A DNA stretch of 64,000 nucleotides from the NCBI GenBank assembly GCA_937902995.1, contig CALEKY010000094.1, forward strand, positions 124,001-188,000. The letters run 5' to 3'. Shown here in pieces: positions 1 to 9,121 of this stretch (positions within the stretch are counted from its first letter, which is position 1; every line of letters starts with the position of its first letter). The notes under the pieces are model-generated. The model ran no database searches and was not told the origin of the DNA. It saw only the letters and a program-made list of their open reading frames with translations. Position numbers and translations under genes: made by a program. Source of the stretch: an uncultured Sinobacteraceae bacterium (GTDB taxonomy: Bacteria; Pseudomonadota; Gammaproteobacteria; Steroidobacterales; Steroidobacteraceae).

Positions 1-108
1 GGAGGGCGACAAAATCGTTTGCCGCGCAATATCGAGCGGCGTCGAAACGTCGACGAGGTTCGGCAGCTCGAGATGCAGGTTCGATGCGAGGGTTGGCCGT
101 TGCGTCAT
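1..108 (-). CDS. tldD: TldD metalloprotease, N-terminal fragment (cut by window edge)
   Basis: Only the first 36 codons are present; the gene runs off the left edge. The visible protein starts MTQRPTLASNLHLELPNLVD and continues with TPLDIARQTILSPS. That stretch resembles the leader of TldD, where LxxAxxxLLxPxGLD precedes the first helix. TldD is the partner of PmbA/TldE in a cytosolic zinc protease that trims modified peptides. The strongest support is position: maf-rng-yhdP-nit-tldD is a conserved gammaproteobacterial order, and the four upstream genes are all here on the same strand, with a 27-bp gap from the nit stop to this ATG. Too little is visible to confirm catalytic residues. Confidence 0.6.
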   Translation of the reverse strand, partial: MTQRPTLASNLHLELPNLVDVSTPLDIARQTILSPS

Positions 109-135
109 AAGTAGGAGCATCCGATGGAGCGGCGC

Positions 136-951
136 TCACATGCGCCGGTGAGTCAATGCAGGGAAGCGTGTTCGCAGGTCTTTTTGCAACGTGAGGTCGA
201 TTTCGGCGAGAGCAAGCCCGGGCCCAGGCTCCGCGACCCGTGCGAGCACATGACCCCAAGGATCGACGATCAGCGAATCGCCATACGTTTCGCGGCCGTT
301 CTCGTGAACGCCACCCTGCGCAGCACCAAGGACATAACACAGATTTTCCACGGCGCGCGCCCGCAGCAGTAGCTCCCAGTGAGCGCGACCTGTCGCCGCG
401 GTAAACGCTGCCGGAACAGTGAATACCTCAGCACCCTGCGCCTGCAAGCTACGGAACAGCTCCGGAAATCGCACGTCGTAACACACCGAGAGTCCCACGT
501 GGCCCACAGGCGTTGCAACGACGGTTGTTCCTTTGCCGGGCACAGTCGTCGCCGATTCCCGATACCGCTCTTCGCGTTCGGGAATGTCGACGTCGAACAT
601 GTGAATCTTGTCGTATCGAGCGACGAAACGACCGTCCTCGCCGAACACGAGCGAGGCTGCAGCCACTCGGTCGGGCTCGCCCTCGACTCTGATCGGAATC
701 GTTCCGCCGACGATCCAAAGACGAAGCTCTGCTGCCGTGTGTGCCAAGAACGCTTGGATGGGTCCTTCGCCGAGCGGCTCGGCAACCGCGATCTTCTCCG
801 ACTCCTTCCGGCCCATGATGGCGAAGTTCTCCGGCAGCACTGCAAGCGTCGCACCGGCGGACTTGGCACGCTCGAGGAGCGTGCGCGCGGTTGCGAGATT
901 CGCCTCGACGGAGGCGCCGGAAGTCATTTGGAGGACAGCGGCAAGGGCCAT
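136..951 (-). CDS. nit1: Carbon-nitrogen hydrolase, Nit1/deaminated-glutathione amidase type
   Basis: A 271-residue nitrilase-superfamily enzyme with the complete Glu-Lys-Cys triad: Glu41 in LPENFA, Lys115 in RYDKIHMFDVD and Cys157 in GLSVCYDVRFPELFR. The KIHMFDVD and CYDVRFPELFR blocks are typical of the Nit1/Nit2 branch. Known members hydrolyse deaminated glutathione, a side product of transaminases, which makes this a cytosolic metabolite-repair enzyme. No signal peptide is visible and the length is normal for the family. It lies between yhdP and tldD on the same strand, as in Pseudomonas, and is probably cotranscribed with them. The exact substrate is inferred from the family. Confidence 0.88.
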   Translation of the reverse strand: MALAAVLQMTSGASVEANLATARTLLERAKSAGATLAVLPENFAIMGRKESEKIAVAEPLGEGPIQAFLAHTAAELRLWIVGGTIPIRVEGEPDRVAAASLVFGEDGRFVARYDKIHMFDVDIPEREERYRESATTVPGKGTTVVATPVGHVGLSVCYDVRFPELFRSLQAQGAEVFTVPAAFTAATGRAHWELLLRARAVENLCYVLGAAQGGVHENGRETYGDSLIVDPWGHVLARVAEPGPGLALAEIDLTLQKDLRTRFPALTHRRM

Positions 952-1038
952 GCGTGCGTGATCAAGGAACTAATACGCCGGGAAACGGCTCTTGGACAGC
1001 GCCCGGCTTATCGGTGTTCGGCCGCCGCTTGTCAATCA

Positions 1039-4000
1039 TCAATTCACCCTGCTCTCTTTCGCTTCGGACGCATCGACACGCTCGACGAGAGGATCGTCCC
1101 ACGTGCCGGTGATTCGATAGTAGCCGCGCGCAATTCCTTTCAACGGCTCTTTGAACATCTGCGAGAACAACAGCAGCGCCGCACCGACCGCCGGGCCGCC
1201 CGCGATCGCACCCGCGACCGGAATGGATGCGCCGAGATTACCGGTCACGACGGCAGTCTGATCGAAATCCTGGCTGCTCAAGCCGGTGCGGCCCGCCACA
1301 CCGATTTCCGCGGCAGGTCCGCGCAACAGCAGATTGTTCGTGTACGCATTGCCTGCGCGCAATTCGAAATCGCCGTGGATCGTGTCGAAGCTCAAGCCCT
1401 TGTCCGTCAGGTCGCTGAAATCGAGCGCGAGACGTCGCGGCAATGCGGCGACACTGAACAATCCGAGCACGCGTCCTGCGCCTGGCTGAAGCATCAGCAA
1501 CTGCCCGGACTCCGCCTTGACCGAGATGGATCCGGACGCGCGCTGGATCAGGCTGCTATCGAAGCCGCCCGGCCACGAGAGTTGTGCACTCACTTCAGCC
1601 CGCTTGGCGTCGAGAAATTCCGTGTAGTTGAGTGCGCGTAGCGTTGCTCGGACATCCGTGCTCGTGATCTTCGCAGTCAGTTGCGAACGCTCGCCTTGCG
1701 GACCGATCAGCCACTCGCCCTGCGCTTCGGCCTGCACCGCGTCCTGCGCGATCGACAGCGAATCGATGCGCAGTCCGTTCGGCACACGCGTTGCGTACAA
1801 TTCCACGCCGCCGATGGGGTGACTCTCGAGATGCATGTCGCCGATGTGCACTCGCAGGCTCGGCCACTCCCGAGGATCGCGCGACTCCGTCCGTCCGCGT
1901 TCGCCGCTGCCGCGCGCGGCGCGTATCACCATGAGCCGCTCGAGATCGAGCGTCAGCGGTTGAGTGCCCTTGAAGCTCTCGGGGACGAGGATCTGTCCCT
2001 CCACGTTCGAGCCGGTCACATCGACGCGCCAGCCCTGCGGCGTCGCTTGCAGCACGCCACGTACATCAGGCCACTCGTACCCGAAGAGCTGTAACACGCC
2101 GACATGCAGATTCGCCGCGCGCAGTATGTCCGATAGCTTCTGCCCACCGGCGCCAGTACCCGTCTGCACCGTATCGTCCGCATCGGCGAGCGCAAACCAA
2201 TCGTCGAGCCGCAACCGGTCGATCGAGCCCTCCAGCCGCAAGCCCGGATGATCCGGAAGCGATGCGGCAACTCGATCCGCACGCACACTGCCGCGATCGA
2301 ACATCCAATCGCCCTGCTCGGGTCGCCACAACAACAACGCGCGAAGATCGCCGAACGATGCACGCGTCAGGACTTGCCGCCCGCTGTACTCGAGCTCGAC
2401 GTGCAGGGCACGCGCGGCGTCCTGCGCCTTGCCCACCGGATACGGCAGATCGATTCCAAGACCTTCCGTTGACGAGTCTATGGCGAAGACCTGGACTTTG
2501 CGACCGGGCCGGCTCGTCAAGCGCGTCTTCATGGTCCAGTCGAGCGCGCCGTCGAGCTTCACGACCGCAGGCGCATGCCTCGCAAGCTCCAAGGCTGTCG
2601 CACGTCCGCGAGCGACGAGCGTGGAATTTTGATCCGTCCGATCGTCCGGCGTGATCTGCACCTCAACCGGTCCGCCGAGCCACTGTCCGGTCAGATCGGC
2701 TTCCACCGGTAAATCCTGCCGAACGATGAACGATCCGTTCAGATGCGTGACCGGTGCATCGAGATCCGCAAGCCGCACCGTTGCGTCGGTGAGCTTCGTC
2801 GAGACGGACAGGCGCCGATCCTCGATGTGCTTGATCGGCAGCAGCAGGCTCACTTTCGCCTGCAGCGCGCCTTTGCCGCGCAACGCCTGAAAACTTTCGC
2901 CCAGCGCCTCGCCGATCGGGCTCGACTGCAAGAAACCGAACGCAGCACCGAGATCGCCTTGTGCCGAAACAGCGATTTTCAGGTCGCCTTCCGCGAAATC
3001 CTTGAAACCGCCGCTCGCCTCGGTCACCTGCAGCTCGCCGACGCGCGCCGTGACGCCGCTCGCGTGCATGCCCTCGTTACGAAACTCGACCTTGCCCGCG
3101 AGCCCGGTCGCAGGCGTCCAGCCGGGCTGATAGTCGAAGGTCAAACCTTCGACGTGGCCTTCGACGAGGAACAAGCCTTCGCCCTTCCGGAACGGGAACG
3201 CACGTGTGGGCCCGTGGAGCTCGAGCGATCCGCGCGTCACGCGGCCGCTCACGAAGGCGCGATCGAGCCACCCGAGCGCCTCTTCGCTGAGCAAGTTTGC
3301 CGGCAAGTACTTGGGTGTCGATGCGGCATTCATGTCCTGAGCGCGCGCACTGATATCGAGATAAGGCGATGAGCCATCGCGCGGCAAACGAATGGCAAGA
3401 CGCGCGTGACCGTGACCGTCATCGGCCGCGAATTCGAGATCGTCGCTGCGGATGTGCCAACCCTCGCCATCGACGTGCCATCGAAGCGCGCCGCGCAGCG
3501 CGTTCGTGTCGAGCGTCCAGCGAAACATCCAGGGAATGGACAGTTCCACCCGACCTGTGTCGAGACGGAGCTCGCCCTCCTTGTCGTTGGCGGTCAGCTT
3601 TCCGGAGATGCCCGCGATCGCGGGGGCTTTGAGAACCGGATCCACGCTCAGCGCTTCGATGTCCGCAGAGACGTTGTACCGGAGCGGCGCATCGGCACCG
3701 CCGCGTTCGACGGAGAACGCGAGATTGCGGACGAAGCCGCTCGGATCGAGCGCTCGCAGATGTGCCAAGCGCGGGTTCTCGGGCAGGAATGCCAAGAAAG
3801 GAGTCAGCTCGTGCAGCACGACGAGATCCGCTTCGCCATTGAAGCGAAATTGCTGCTCGTCCGCGGTGCTCCACGCGACATCGATCTTGCGCGATTGCCA
3901 GGGATCAATCTGCTCAGACGGATCGCGGCTCGCAAGCTGCAGCTCGTTAACACGCGCCCGCCAGCCTTCGCCTTCGCGCGCGACGTACCCACGCACGCGC

Positions 4001-4992
4001 ACACGCTCGTACTCGAGCTTTCTCGGCACATCCGCGCGCGTGGGCATCTCCGACGACTGCGCCGGGCTGCCCTCTTCGTCCGCGTCGCGGTTCTTCATGT
4101 CGCCGCCGATTACGAGAGGCCGTGGGCCGGGTAACGGAATACTCCAAGCGGGCGTCGAGATTTCCAGCTCACGAAAGTCGGCATCGGCTGCAATCGACTG
4201 CACCTGTGTGCCGAGAAGAGCGGCCGTGAGCGCGATGGATCCTCGTCCGGCGGTTGGCATCGACCATGACTCGGGAAACAATTCGGCCCAACCGGCGAGC
4301 TCGATGCCCTCGCCGTGTACCTTGAGCTCGGACACGACGCTTTCCGGCGTTTCGAGCGCGCCCGTCACACGCGCGGCGAATTCGAGCGACCGCCCGAGCG
4401 TTTCCGGGAGCGATGCATTGCCGTCCAGCTCCAGCAGCTCGTTCCCGCGAACGAGCACGAAATGGACCCCGGACAAGGACCATGTGCGTTCCGTCGACTC
4501 ATCCTGGAAAGTGACGACCGCATCGCGAACACGAAACTCGCCGACCGGCAGATTCTCGACTTCGAGCGGCTTGGTCTGTTCGGCGATTGCGCTCTGTCCG
4601 ACGACCTGGAAACGGCCGTCGCGCGTGCGGATCAGTCCGAGCTGCGGAGAATCGAGCGTGAAGCGCCCGGCAATCAGCCGACCCGAACCGATCGAGTTCC
4701 AGATATCGAATGCCACGCTGCCGCCCCGCGCAGTCGCAAGGACGCGTGTGCGGTCTTGCGTTCGAACCGTGACGTCCTTGAACACGAGCTCCGGACCGTA
4801 CAAACGCAGCCGTGCGCTGATGTGCGCGAATTCGATCGATAGACGGGTCTTCTCGCTCAGCCACTCCTCGAGCTGAAGCCGTTTCTCCGGCACGCGCGCA
4901 ATCGCCAACTGAAATGCGACGAGCAGCGCCGCGAGCACGACACAGCACGTGCCCAGCGCGATCGCGGTCCATTTCAGGAACTTGCGGTGCAT
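1039..4992 (-). CDS. yhdP: YhdP family AsmA-like envelope phospholipid-transport protein
   Basis: A very large protein (1317 residues from the ATG at 4992), close to the roughly 1270 of E. coli YhdP. A single N-terminal membrane anchor (FLKWTAIALGTCCVVLAALL) is followed by a long beta-rich periplasmic repeat region. The C-terminus carries the family block DLTDKGLSFDTIHGDFELRAGNAYTNNL and then a short glycine/alanine-rich hydrophobic stretch. YhdP, TamB and YdbH are bridge-like proteins that carry phospholipids from inner to outer membrane. The same frame can start earlier at a GTG at 5031. I prefer 4992 because the anchor then begins almost at once, although neither start has a strong Shine-Dalgarno. 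It follows rng on the same strand. Confidence 0.9.
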   Translation of the reverse strand: MHRKFLKWTAIALGTCCVVLAALLVAFQLAIARVPEKRLQLEEWLSEKTRLSIEFAHISARLRLYGPELVFKDVTVRTQDRTRVLATARGGSVAFDIWNSIGSGRLIAGRFTLDSPQLGLIRTRDGRFQVVGQSAIAEQTKPLEVENLPVGEFRVRDAVVTFQDESTERTWSLSGVHFVLVRGNELLELDGNASLPETLGRSLEFAARVTGALETPESVVSELKVHGEGIELAGWAELFPESWSMPTAGRGSIALTAALLGTQVQSIAADADFRELEISTPAWSIPLPGPRPLVIGGDMKNRDADEEGSPAQSSEMPTRADVPRKLEYERVRVRGYVAREGEGWRARVNELQLASRDPSEQIDPWQSRKIDVAWSTADEQQFRFNGEADLVVLHELTPFLAFLPENPRLAHLRALDPSGFVRNLAFSVERGGADAPLRYNVSADIEALSVDPVLKAPAIAGISGKLTANDKEGELRLDTGRVELSIPWMFRWTLDTNALRGALRWHVDGEGWHIRSDDLEFAADDGHGHARLAIRLPRDGSSPYLDISARAQDMNAASTPKYLPANLLSEEALGWLDRAFVSGRVTRGSLELHGPTRAFPFRKGEGLFLVEGHVEGLTFDYQPGWTPATGLAGKVEFRNEGMHASGVTARVGELQVTEASGGFKDFAEGDLKIAVSAQGDLGAAFGFLQSSPIGEALGESFQALRGKGALQAKVSLLLPIKHIEDRRLSVSTKLTDATVRLADLDAPVTHLNGSFIVRQDLPVEADLTGQWLGGPVEVQITPDDRTDQNSTLVARGRATALELARHAPAVVKLDGALDWTMKTRLTSRPGRKVQVFAIDSSTEGLGIDLPYPVGKAQDAARALHVELEYSGRQVLTRASFGDLRALLLWRPEQGDWMFDRGSVRADRVAASLPDHPGLRLEGSIDRLRLDDWFALADADDTVQTGTGAGGQKLSDILRAANLHVGVLQLFGYEWPDVRGVLQATPQGWRVDVTGSNVEGQILVPESFKGTQPLTLDLERLMVIRAARGSGERGRTESRDPREWPSLRVHIGDMHLESHPIGGVELYATRVPNGLRIDSLSIAQDAVQAEAQGEWLIGPQGERSQLTAKITSTDVRATLRALNYTEFLDAKRAEVSAQLSWPGGFDSSLIQRASGSISVKAESGQLLMLQPGAGRVLGLFSVAALPRRLALDFSDLTDKGLSFDTIHGDFELRAGNAYTNNLLLRGPAAEIGVAGRTGLSSQDFDQTAVVTGNLGASIPVAGAIAGGPAVGAALLLFSQMFKEPLKGIARGYYRITGTWDDPLVERVDASEAKESRVN

Positions 4993-5095
4993 CGACGACT
5001 TCACACAGGAGACACGAAAAAACCTCGACACTTCTTCGGCGATCCGCCGACACGACGCGGGCCCGCCGAATCTCTCTTCACCCGATGTCGCAAGC

Positions 5096-6577
5096 TCACA
5101 TCAGCACGACGTCGTACTGATCTTGCTGATACAGCGCTTCGGTCTGCAGTCGAATCGGCTTGCCCGTGTGGACCTCGAGCTCGGCCAGCGCCGCAGATTC
5201 CTCGTCCAGCAGGCGCTCGATGACGTCCTGGTGGGCGAGCACCATCAGCTCCTGGAACTGGAACTGTCGCGACTGGCGCAAGATTTCGCGGAAGATCTCG
5301 TAACAAACTGTTTCGGTCGTCTTCACGAATCCCCGGCCCTCGCACGTAGGACACGGAGAGCACAGCATGTGTTCCAAACTTTCGCGCGTGCGCTTGCGGG
5401 TCATCTCCACGAGCCCCAGCGGCGACACCGAGGAGATGTGGGTCTTCGCGTGGTCTGCGGCGAGCGCCTTTTCGAGCGCCTGGAGCACCTGCTTGCGATG
5501 CTCCTCCTCTTCCATGTCGATGAAGTCGATGATGATGATGCCGCCCAGGTTGCGCAGCCGCAGCTGCCGTGCAATCGCAACCGCCGCTTCCAGATTCGTG
5601 CGGAAGATCGTTTCCTCGAGCGTGCGATGGCCCACGTACGCGCCAGTGTTGACGTCGATCGTGGTCATCGCTTCGGTCTGATCGAAGATCAAATAACCGC
5701 CCGACTTGAGGGGCACCTTGCGATCGAGCGATTTCTGAATTTCGTCTTCGATCCCGTACAGGTCGAAGATCGGCCGATCGCCCTCGTACAGCTCGATCCG
5801 GTCGGCAAGCTCCGGCATGAACGTACGCGCGAATTCCATCATTTTCTCGTGCGTCTCGGCATGGTCGACGCTGACCCTGTCGACGCCGCTCGAGACGACA
5901 TCGCGCAGCACGCGAATCGCGAGCGGCAAATCTTCGTGCACGAGCTCGCCGGGACGTGCGCGCGCAGCCTTCTCGCAGATCACGCTCCATAGCTTCTGGA
6001 GGAACAGCATGTCGGCGCGCAACGCTTCGGGCGAGGCGCCTTCGGCCGCCGTACGCACGATGTAGCCGGCCGGCTCCTCCGGACGGACGAACAAGCTCGC
6101 TGCCTCCCGCAAGCGCTGACGCTCCGTCTCGTCCTCGATGCGACCCGAAATGCCGATACCTCGTCCCTTCGGCATGTAAACGAGATATCGCGAAGGAATC
6201 GTGATGAAGGTCGTGAGGCGCGCGCCCTTCGTGCCGAGCGGATCCTTCAGCACTTGCACGAGGATCTCGCTGCCCTCGTGGACGAGCGATTGAATGTCCT
6301 GCGTGCCTTCCTGGACCGACTTGTCGGGCTGGCCGTTCTCGGCGATTGCCGGATGCACGATGTCCGACGCATGCAAGAACGCCGTACGCTCGAGCCCGAT
6401 GTCGACGAACGCCGCTTGCATGCCCGGCAGCACGCGCGAGACGCGACCCTTGTAGATGTTGCTGATCAGACCTCGGCGGTTGGCCCGCTCGAGAAAAATC
6501 TCCTGCAGCACGCCGTTCTCGACGAGCGCTGCGCGGACTTCGCGAGGGCTGACGTTGACCAGGATCTCTGCCGTCAT
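5096..6577 (-). CDS. rng: Ribonuclease G
   Basis: RNase E/G family endonuclease of 493 residues, near the 489 of E. coli RNase G, without the long C-terminal scaffold of RNase E. It would mature the 16S rRNA 5' end and cleave mRNA. An N-terminal S1 domain is visible (RGLISNIYKGRVSRVLPGMQ, then FVDIGLERTAFLHASDI). The catalytic acidic residues lie in TTIDVNTGAYVG and IIIIDFIDMEEEEHR, and the zinc-link cysteines in CSPCPTCEGRGF. The start at 6577 gives an ATGA overlap with the maf stop, indicating translational coupling; an in-frame codon at 6610 would add 11 basic residues and is less likely. Confidence 0.96.
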   Translation of the reverse strand: MTAEILVNVSPREVRAALVENGVLQEIFLERANRRGLISNIYKGRVSRVLPGMQAAFVDIGLERTAFLHASDIVHPAIAENGQPDKSVQEGTQDIQSLVHEGSEILVQVLKDPLGTKGARLTTFITIPSRYLVYMPKGRGIGISGRIEDETERQRLREAASLFVRPEEPAGYIVRTAAEGASPEALRADMLFLQKLWSVICEKAARARPGELVHEDLPLAIRVLRDVVSSGVDRVSVDHAETHEKMMEFARTFMPELADRIELYEGDRPIFDLYGIEDEIQKSLDRKVPLKSGGYLIFDQTEAMTTIDVNTGAYVGHRTLEETIFRTNLEAAVAIARQLRLRNLGGIIIIDFIDMEEEEHRKQVLQALEKALAADHAKTHISSVSPLGLVEMTRKRTRESLEHMLCSPCPTCEGRGFVKTTETVCYEIFREILRQSRQFQFQELMVLAHQDVIERLLDEESAALAELEVHTGKPIRLQTEALYQQDQYDVVLM

Positions 6578-7188
6578 TGCGCCGAATCTCCGCCTTCGAA
6601 GGGGTGCCAACCGATGCGTTCGAGAAGCTGCGCGGTTTCGAACAGCGGCAAGCCGACGACACCCGAGTAGCTACCGTGGATGCGCTCGATGAACACCGCG
6701 GCGCGGCCTTGGACGGCATAGCCTCCTGCCTTGTCGATGGGTTCTCCGGTCTCCCAGTAGGCCAGAATCTCAGCGTCGCTCAAGGTCCGAAAGGTCACGT
6801 CGCTCACCGAAAGAGCAAGGTGCATCCCACTCTCGTCACGCAAGGCGACGCCCGTGTAAACCTGGTGTGTCTGTCCGCTCAACTGACGCAACATCGCGAG
6901 CAACTCTCGACTGCTCGCCGGCTTGCCGAGGATTTCCGTACCGAACGCGACCGTCGTGTCTGCGCCGAGCACCGGCCGGCGCTCCGATGACGCGAGTTGC
7001 TCCCACAAGGTGTCCGCCTTGGTTCGAGCCAAGCGATAGACGTATTCGGCTGGAGATTCTCCCGCACGGACCGCCTCGTCGATGTGGACGGGCCTGATCT
7101 CGTGCGCGACCCCAATTTGGGTCAGCAGAGCACTGCGTCTGGGCGACGCCGAAGCGAGCAGTATCAAAGGGTTGGACCGATTTACCAT
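6574..7188 (-). CDS. maf: Maf nucleotide pyrophosphatase
   Basis: Maf/Ham1-fold nucleotide pyrophosphatase that removes modified or surplus nucleoside triphosphates, linked in some bacteria to division arrest. Family landmarks are ILLASASPRRSALL at the N-terminus, RLARTKAD, the VLGADTTV segment with its acidic residue, GKPASSRE and IERIHGSYSGVVGLPLFE. The ATG at 7188 places the SASPRR signature at the usual distance from the start; an in-frame start at 7257 would add 23 atypical residues. 204 residues is normal. It is the first gene of the maf-rng-yhdP-nit-tldD operon and overlaps rng by 4 bp. Confidence 0.94.
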   Translation of the reverse strand: MVNRSNPLILLASASPRRSALLTQIGVAHEIRPVHIDEAVRAGESPAEYVYRLARTKADTLWEQLASSERRPVLGADTTVAFGTEILGKPASSRELLAMLRQLSGQTHQVYTGVALRDESGMHLALSVSDVTFRTLSDAEILAYWETGEPIDKAGGYAVQGRAAVFIERIHGSYSGVVGLPLFETAQLLERIGWHPFEGGDSAQ

Positions 7189-7724
7189 GCCCCGCAGCAT
7201 ACAGGACGCCCTGCCCGATCGGCAGGCACTTGGTCTCAAGAAAGGATGCGCCGCCAAAGCTCAGGACGACGGGCGACGAGAAAGGGCGACGGGCAACGGG
7301 CTCGGACGACGGCGAGAGAGCGAACGTTTGTCCTCGAGACTGCTCTCGCAGTCTCAATACCGTGCTCGGACTAGAGCGTCGCGAGAAGCATTATCCCGTC
7401 GCTGCGTTGACCCGCGGAAAAACCGCTCGCAGCTCTCAGTGATGCAAGTCTTCAGCGCTACGTGCCGGCCCACCGTTGCTCTATGCCCGTTGCCCTACTC
7501 GCAGCCCTCGCCGCTATCATTGCCGGCCGTGCACGAACCGCTCGCAACCGAGATCGCGCAGCGGAACTGGCATCCGTGACGCCGGTCCTTGGCGAGATTC
7601 GAAGGGCCGAAGTAGCGTCGCCATCGAACGGTCGGGATCTGTGCGGGACAGATCTGCGAGGCAAACGGTGGGGTCGACCCGTTCTACGGGCACTCAAGTC
7701 CTTCTTAAGGAGCAACCGACGTCA
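7189..7724. other. 536-bp spacer upstream of maf and the kinase gene
   Basis: The spacer separates two divergent genes. It contains a run of GGCGACG-type heptads (7265-7312, listed separately). Several short reading frames cross it, including one at 7462-7728 with a hydrophobic start, but none has a ribosome-binding site or recognisable family, so I call no gene. The kinase ribosome-binding site AAGGAG lies at 7707-7712. I could not identify a convincing sigma70 promoter by eye. Confidence 0.5.
7265..7312. repeat. Heptad array H1 (GGCGACG words)
   Basis: Consecutive 7-bp words: GACGACG, GGCGACG, then a 6-bp slip, GGCGACG, GGCAACG, GGCTCGG, ACGACGG. The 10-mer GGGCGACGAG at 7271-7280 recurs in reverse complement at the H13 locus (CTCGTCGCCC, 45246-45255), so the word is shared between distant intergenic regions. 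I did not find a clear inverted partner array at this locus. Confidence 0.6.
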
Positions 7725-8573
7725 ATGACGACGCGCGACGGCGACAGACGGTCAGCGACGGGACGCAATTCCGTTCCGACCGTATTTCCAGTCATCGAAG
7801 GCTACAAGTTCCTGCAAACGATCGCCCGTTCGCCGAAGTCCGAGGTGTACGTCGCCTATTCGGAAGAGCTCCGCCAGAACGTTGCGATCAAAGTCCTGCG
7901 CACGGGCTCGCACACGGATCGCAGCGAAGAAGAACGTTTCGAGCGCGAGCGTCTGCTGCTCACCCGGGTGAAACACCCGGCCGTCATCGACCTCCTGGAC
8001 TGGGGTCACGGCGAAGATTTCCGTTACATCGTCACGGAATACTTTCCGAGCGGCAGCCTCGAGCTGCGGATTCGCAATCTCATGACCGTCCGCGATTCGG
8101 TCGACATTTTCGTGCAGGTCGCCGGCGCCCTGGTTGCGGTTCACAATGCGGGTCTCTGCCATCGCGATTTGAAACCGGCGAACATCATGATGCGTCCCGA
8201 CGGCCGCATCGTCTTGATCGATTTCGGGCTCGCCAAACCGATCGACGGCACGCAGCTCACGAACGCCGGAGAAATTCGCGGCTCCCCCTATTACATCAGT
8301 CCCGAGCAAGCCGAAGGCGCGCAAGTCGATCAGCGCAGCGATCTGTACAGCCTCGGCATCATTTTCTACGAGATGCTCACGGGCCAGCGTCCATTCCGTG
8401 GCAACTCGGTCATTGGGATCATCCAGGCACACCGCAACGAGCCCATACCGGTGCTGCCCGATCACTTGAGCCAATTCCAGCGCCTGATCGATGGGTTGTT
8501 GGCGAAGAATCCGGCCGATCGATTCCCCACTGCCGCGGCCGCATTGAACGAGCTCGCACGGATGAAGGTGTAA
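7725..8573 (+). CDS. Soluble Ser/Thr protein kinase with a glycine-poor nucleotide loop
   Basis: A 282-residue protein that is essentially one Hanks-type kinase domain with no transmembrane segment. Visible motifs are VAIK (Lys56), HRDLKPANIM (Asp148, Lys150), IDFGLAKP (Asp166), the SPYYISPEQ activation segment, and RSDLYSLGIIFYEMLTGQRPF. The catalytic and metal-binding residues are therefore intact. The glycine loop is not: the expected GxGxxG reads ARSPKS at residues 34-39, with no glycine. The start at 7725 is set by AAGGAG at 7707-7712; a longer in-frame extension is arginine-rich and looks non-coding. The substrate is unknown. The gene stands alone and converges on rlmH. Confidence 0.85.
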   Translation: MTTRDGDRRSATGRNSVPTVFPVIEGYKFLQTIARSPKSEVYVAYSEELRQNVAIKVLRTGSHTDRSEEERFERERLLLTRVKHPAVIDLLDWGHGEDFRYIVTEYFPSGSLELRIRNLMTVRDSVDIFVQVAGALVAVHNAGLCHRDLKPANIMMRPDGRIVLIDFGLAKPIDGTQLTNAGEIRGSPYYISPEQAEGAQVDQRSDLYSLGIIFYEMLTGQRPFRGNSVIGIIQAHRNEPIPVLPDHLSQFQRLIDGLLAKNPADRFPTAAAALNELARMKV

Positions 8574-8634
8574 GCGCGCGAAACGCGCGCCGCCCGCCTA
8601 CGCCTACAGCCTTCAGCCTCCAGGCTTCAGCCTC
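8574..8634. repeat. Paired-heptad locus H2 at the kinase/rlmH junction
   Basis: Right after the kinase stop comes a GC hairpin, GCGCGCGAAACGCGCGC. It is followed by inverted heptads at 8597-8631: CCTACGC, CTACAGC, CTTCAGC, CTCCAGG, CTTCAGC. Read on the minus strand these are the AGGCTGA/AGGCTGT words of H3, H4 and H7. The rlmH stop codon (TGA at 8627-8629 on the minus strand) lies inside the array. Confidence 0.75.
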
Positions 8635-9094
8635 GATGGTATGGATGCCCCTTCACGATCGACACGGCACGATACAGCGCCTCGGCCACCACGACGCGCA
8701 CGAGTGCATGAGGTAACGTCAGTGCCGACAACGACCACTTGAGATCCGCGCGCGCATCCACCGCCGGCGCAAGACCATCCGGCCCGCCGATACAAAACGC
8801 AACGTCGCGGCCCTCATTGGCGCGTGCTTGCAGAAAAGCTGCGAGCTGTTCGCTCGATAGAGCGCGGCCGTGAACTTGCAACGCGACGACGTAAGCGCTC
8901 GCGGGAAGCGCCGCCAGCATCTTCTCGCCTTCCTTGATGACCGCTTTCTGGCCGTCGCCGCCCGAGCGCTGTCCGAGCGGAATTTCCTTGAGCTCGAGCC
9001 GGAACTCGCCTCTCAAGCGCTGGGCGTATTCTTCGTAGCCGGCATTGACCCATTGAGGCAACCGAGTCCCGGCGGCCACCAGTAGCAGACGCAT
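8627..9094 (-). CDS. rlmH: 23S rRNA pseudouridine-1915 N3-methyltransferase
   Basis: SPOUT-class methyltransferase of 155 residues, the standard RlmH length. It methylates pseudouridine 1915 in helix 69 of 23S rRNA on assembled 70S ribosomes. The trefoil-knot SAM site shows as VAFCIGGPDGL and LSLSALTLPHALVRVVVAEALYRA (split across the knot), and the family C-terminus KGHPYHRG is intact. It is the last gene of holA-nadD-rsfS-rlmH; the rsfS stop lies 27 bp upstream of its ATG. Its stop codon falls inside a heptad array (8597-8631), so the repeat forms the 3' end of the gene. Confidence 0.96.
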   Translation of the reverse strand: MRLLLVAAGTRLPQWVNAGYEEYAQRLRGEFRLELKEIPLGQRSGGDGQKAVIKEGEKMLAALPASAYVVALQVHGRALSSEQLAAFLQARANEGRDVAFCIGGPDGLAPAVDARADLKWSLSALTLPHALVRVVVAEALYRAVSIVKGHPYHRG

Positions 9095-9121
9095 GACGGC
9101 TCGATGCGCACCGAACGCAGG

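Noticed and set aside
379..1641. A 420-residue plus-strand frame opposite nit and yhdP
   Set aside because: A shadow of two conserved genes; no motif or ribosome-binding site.
7462..7728. A possible small membrane protein ahead of the kinase
   Set aside because: The hydrophobic start is short, no ribosome-binding site is seen, it overlaps the kinase start, and no family is recognisable.
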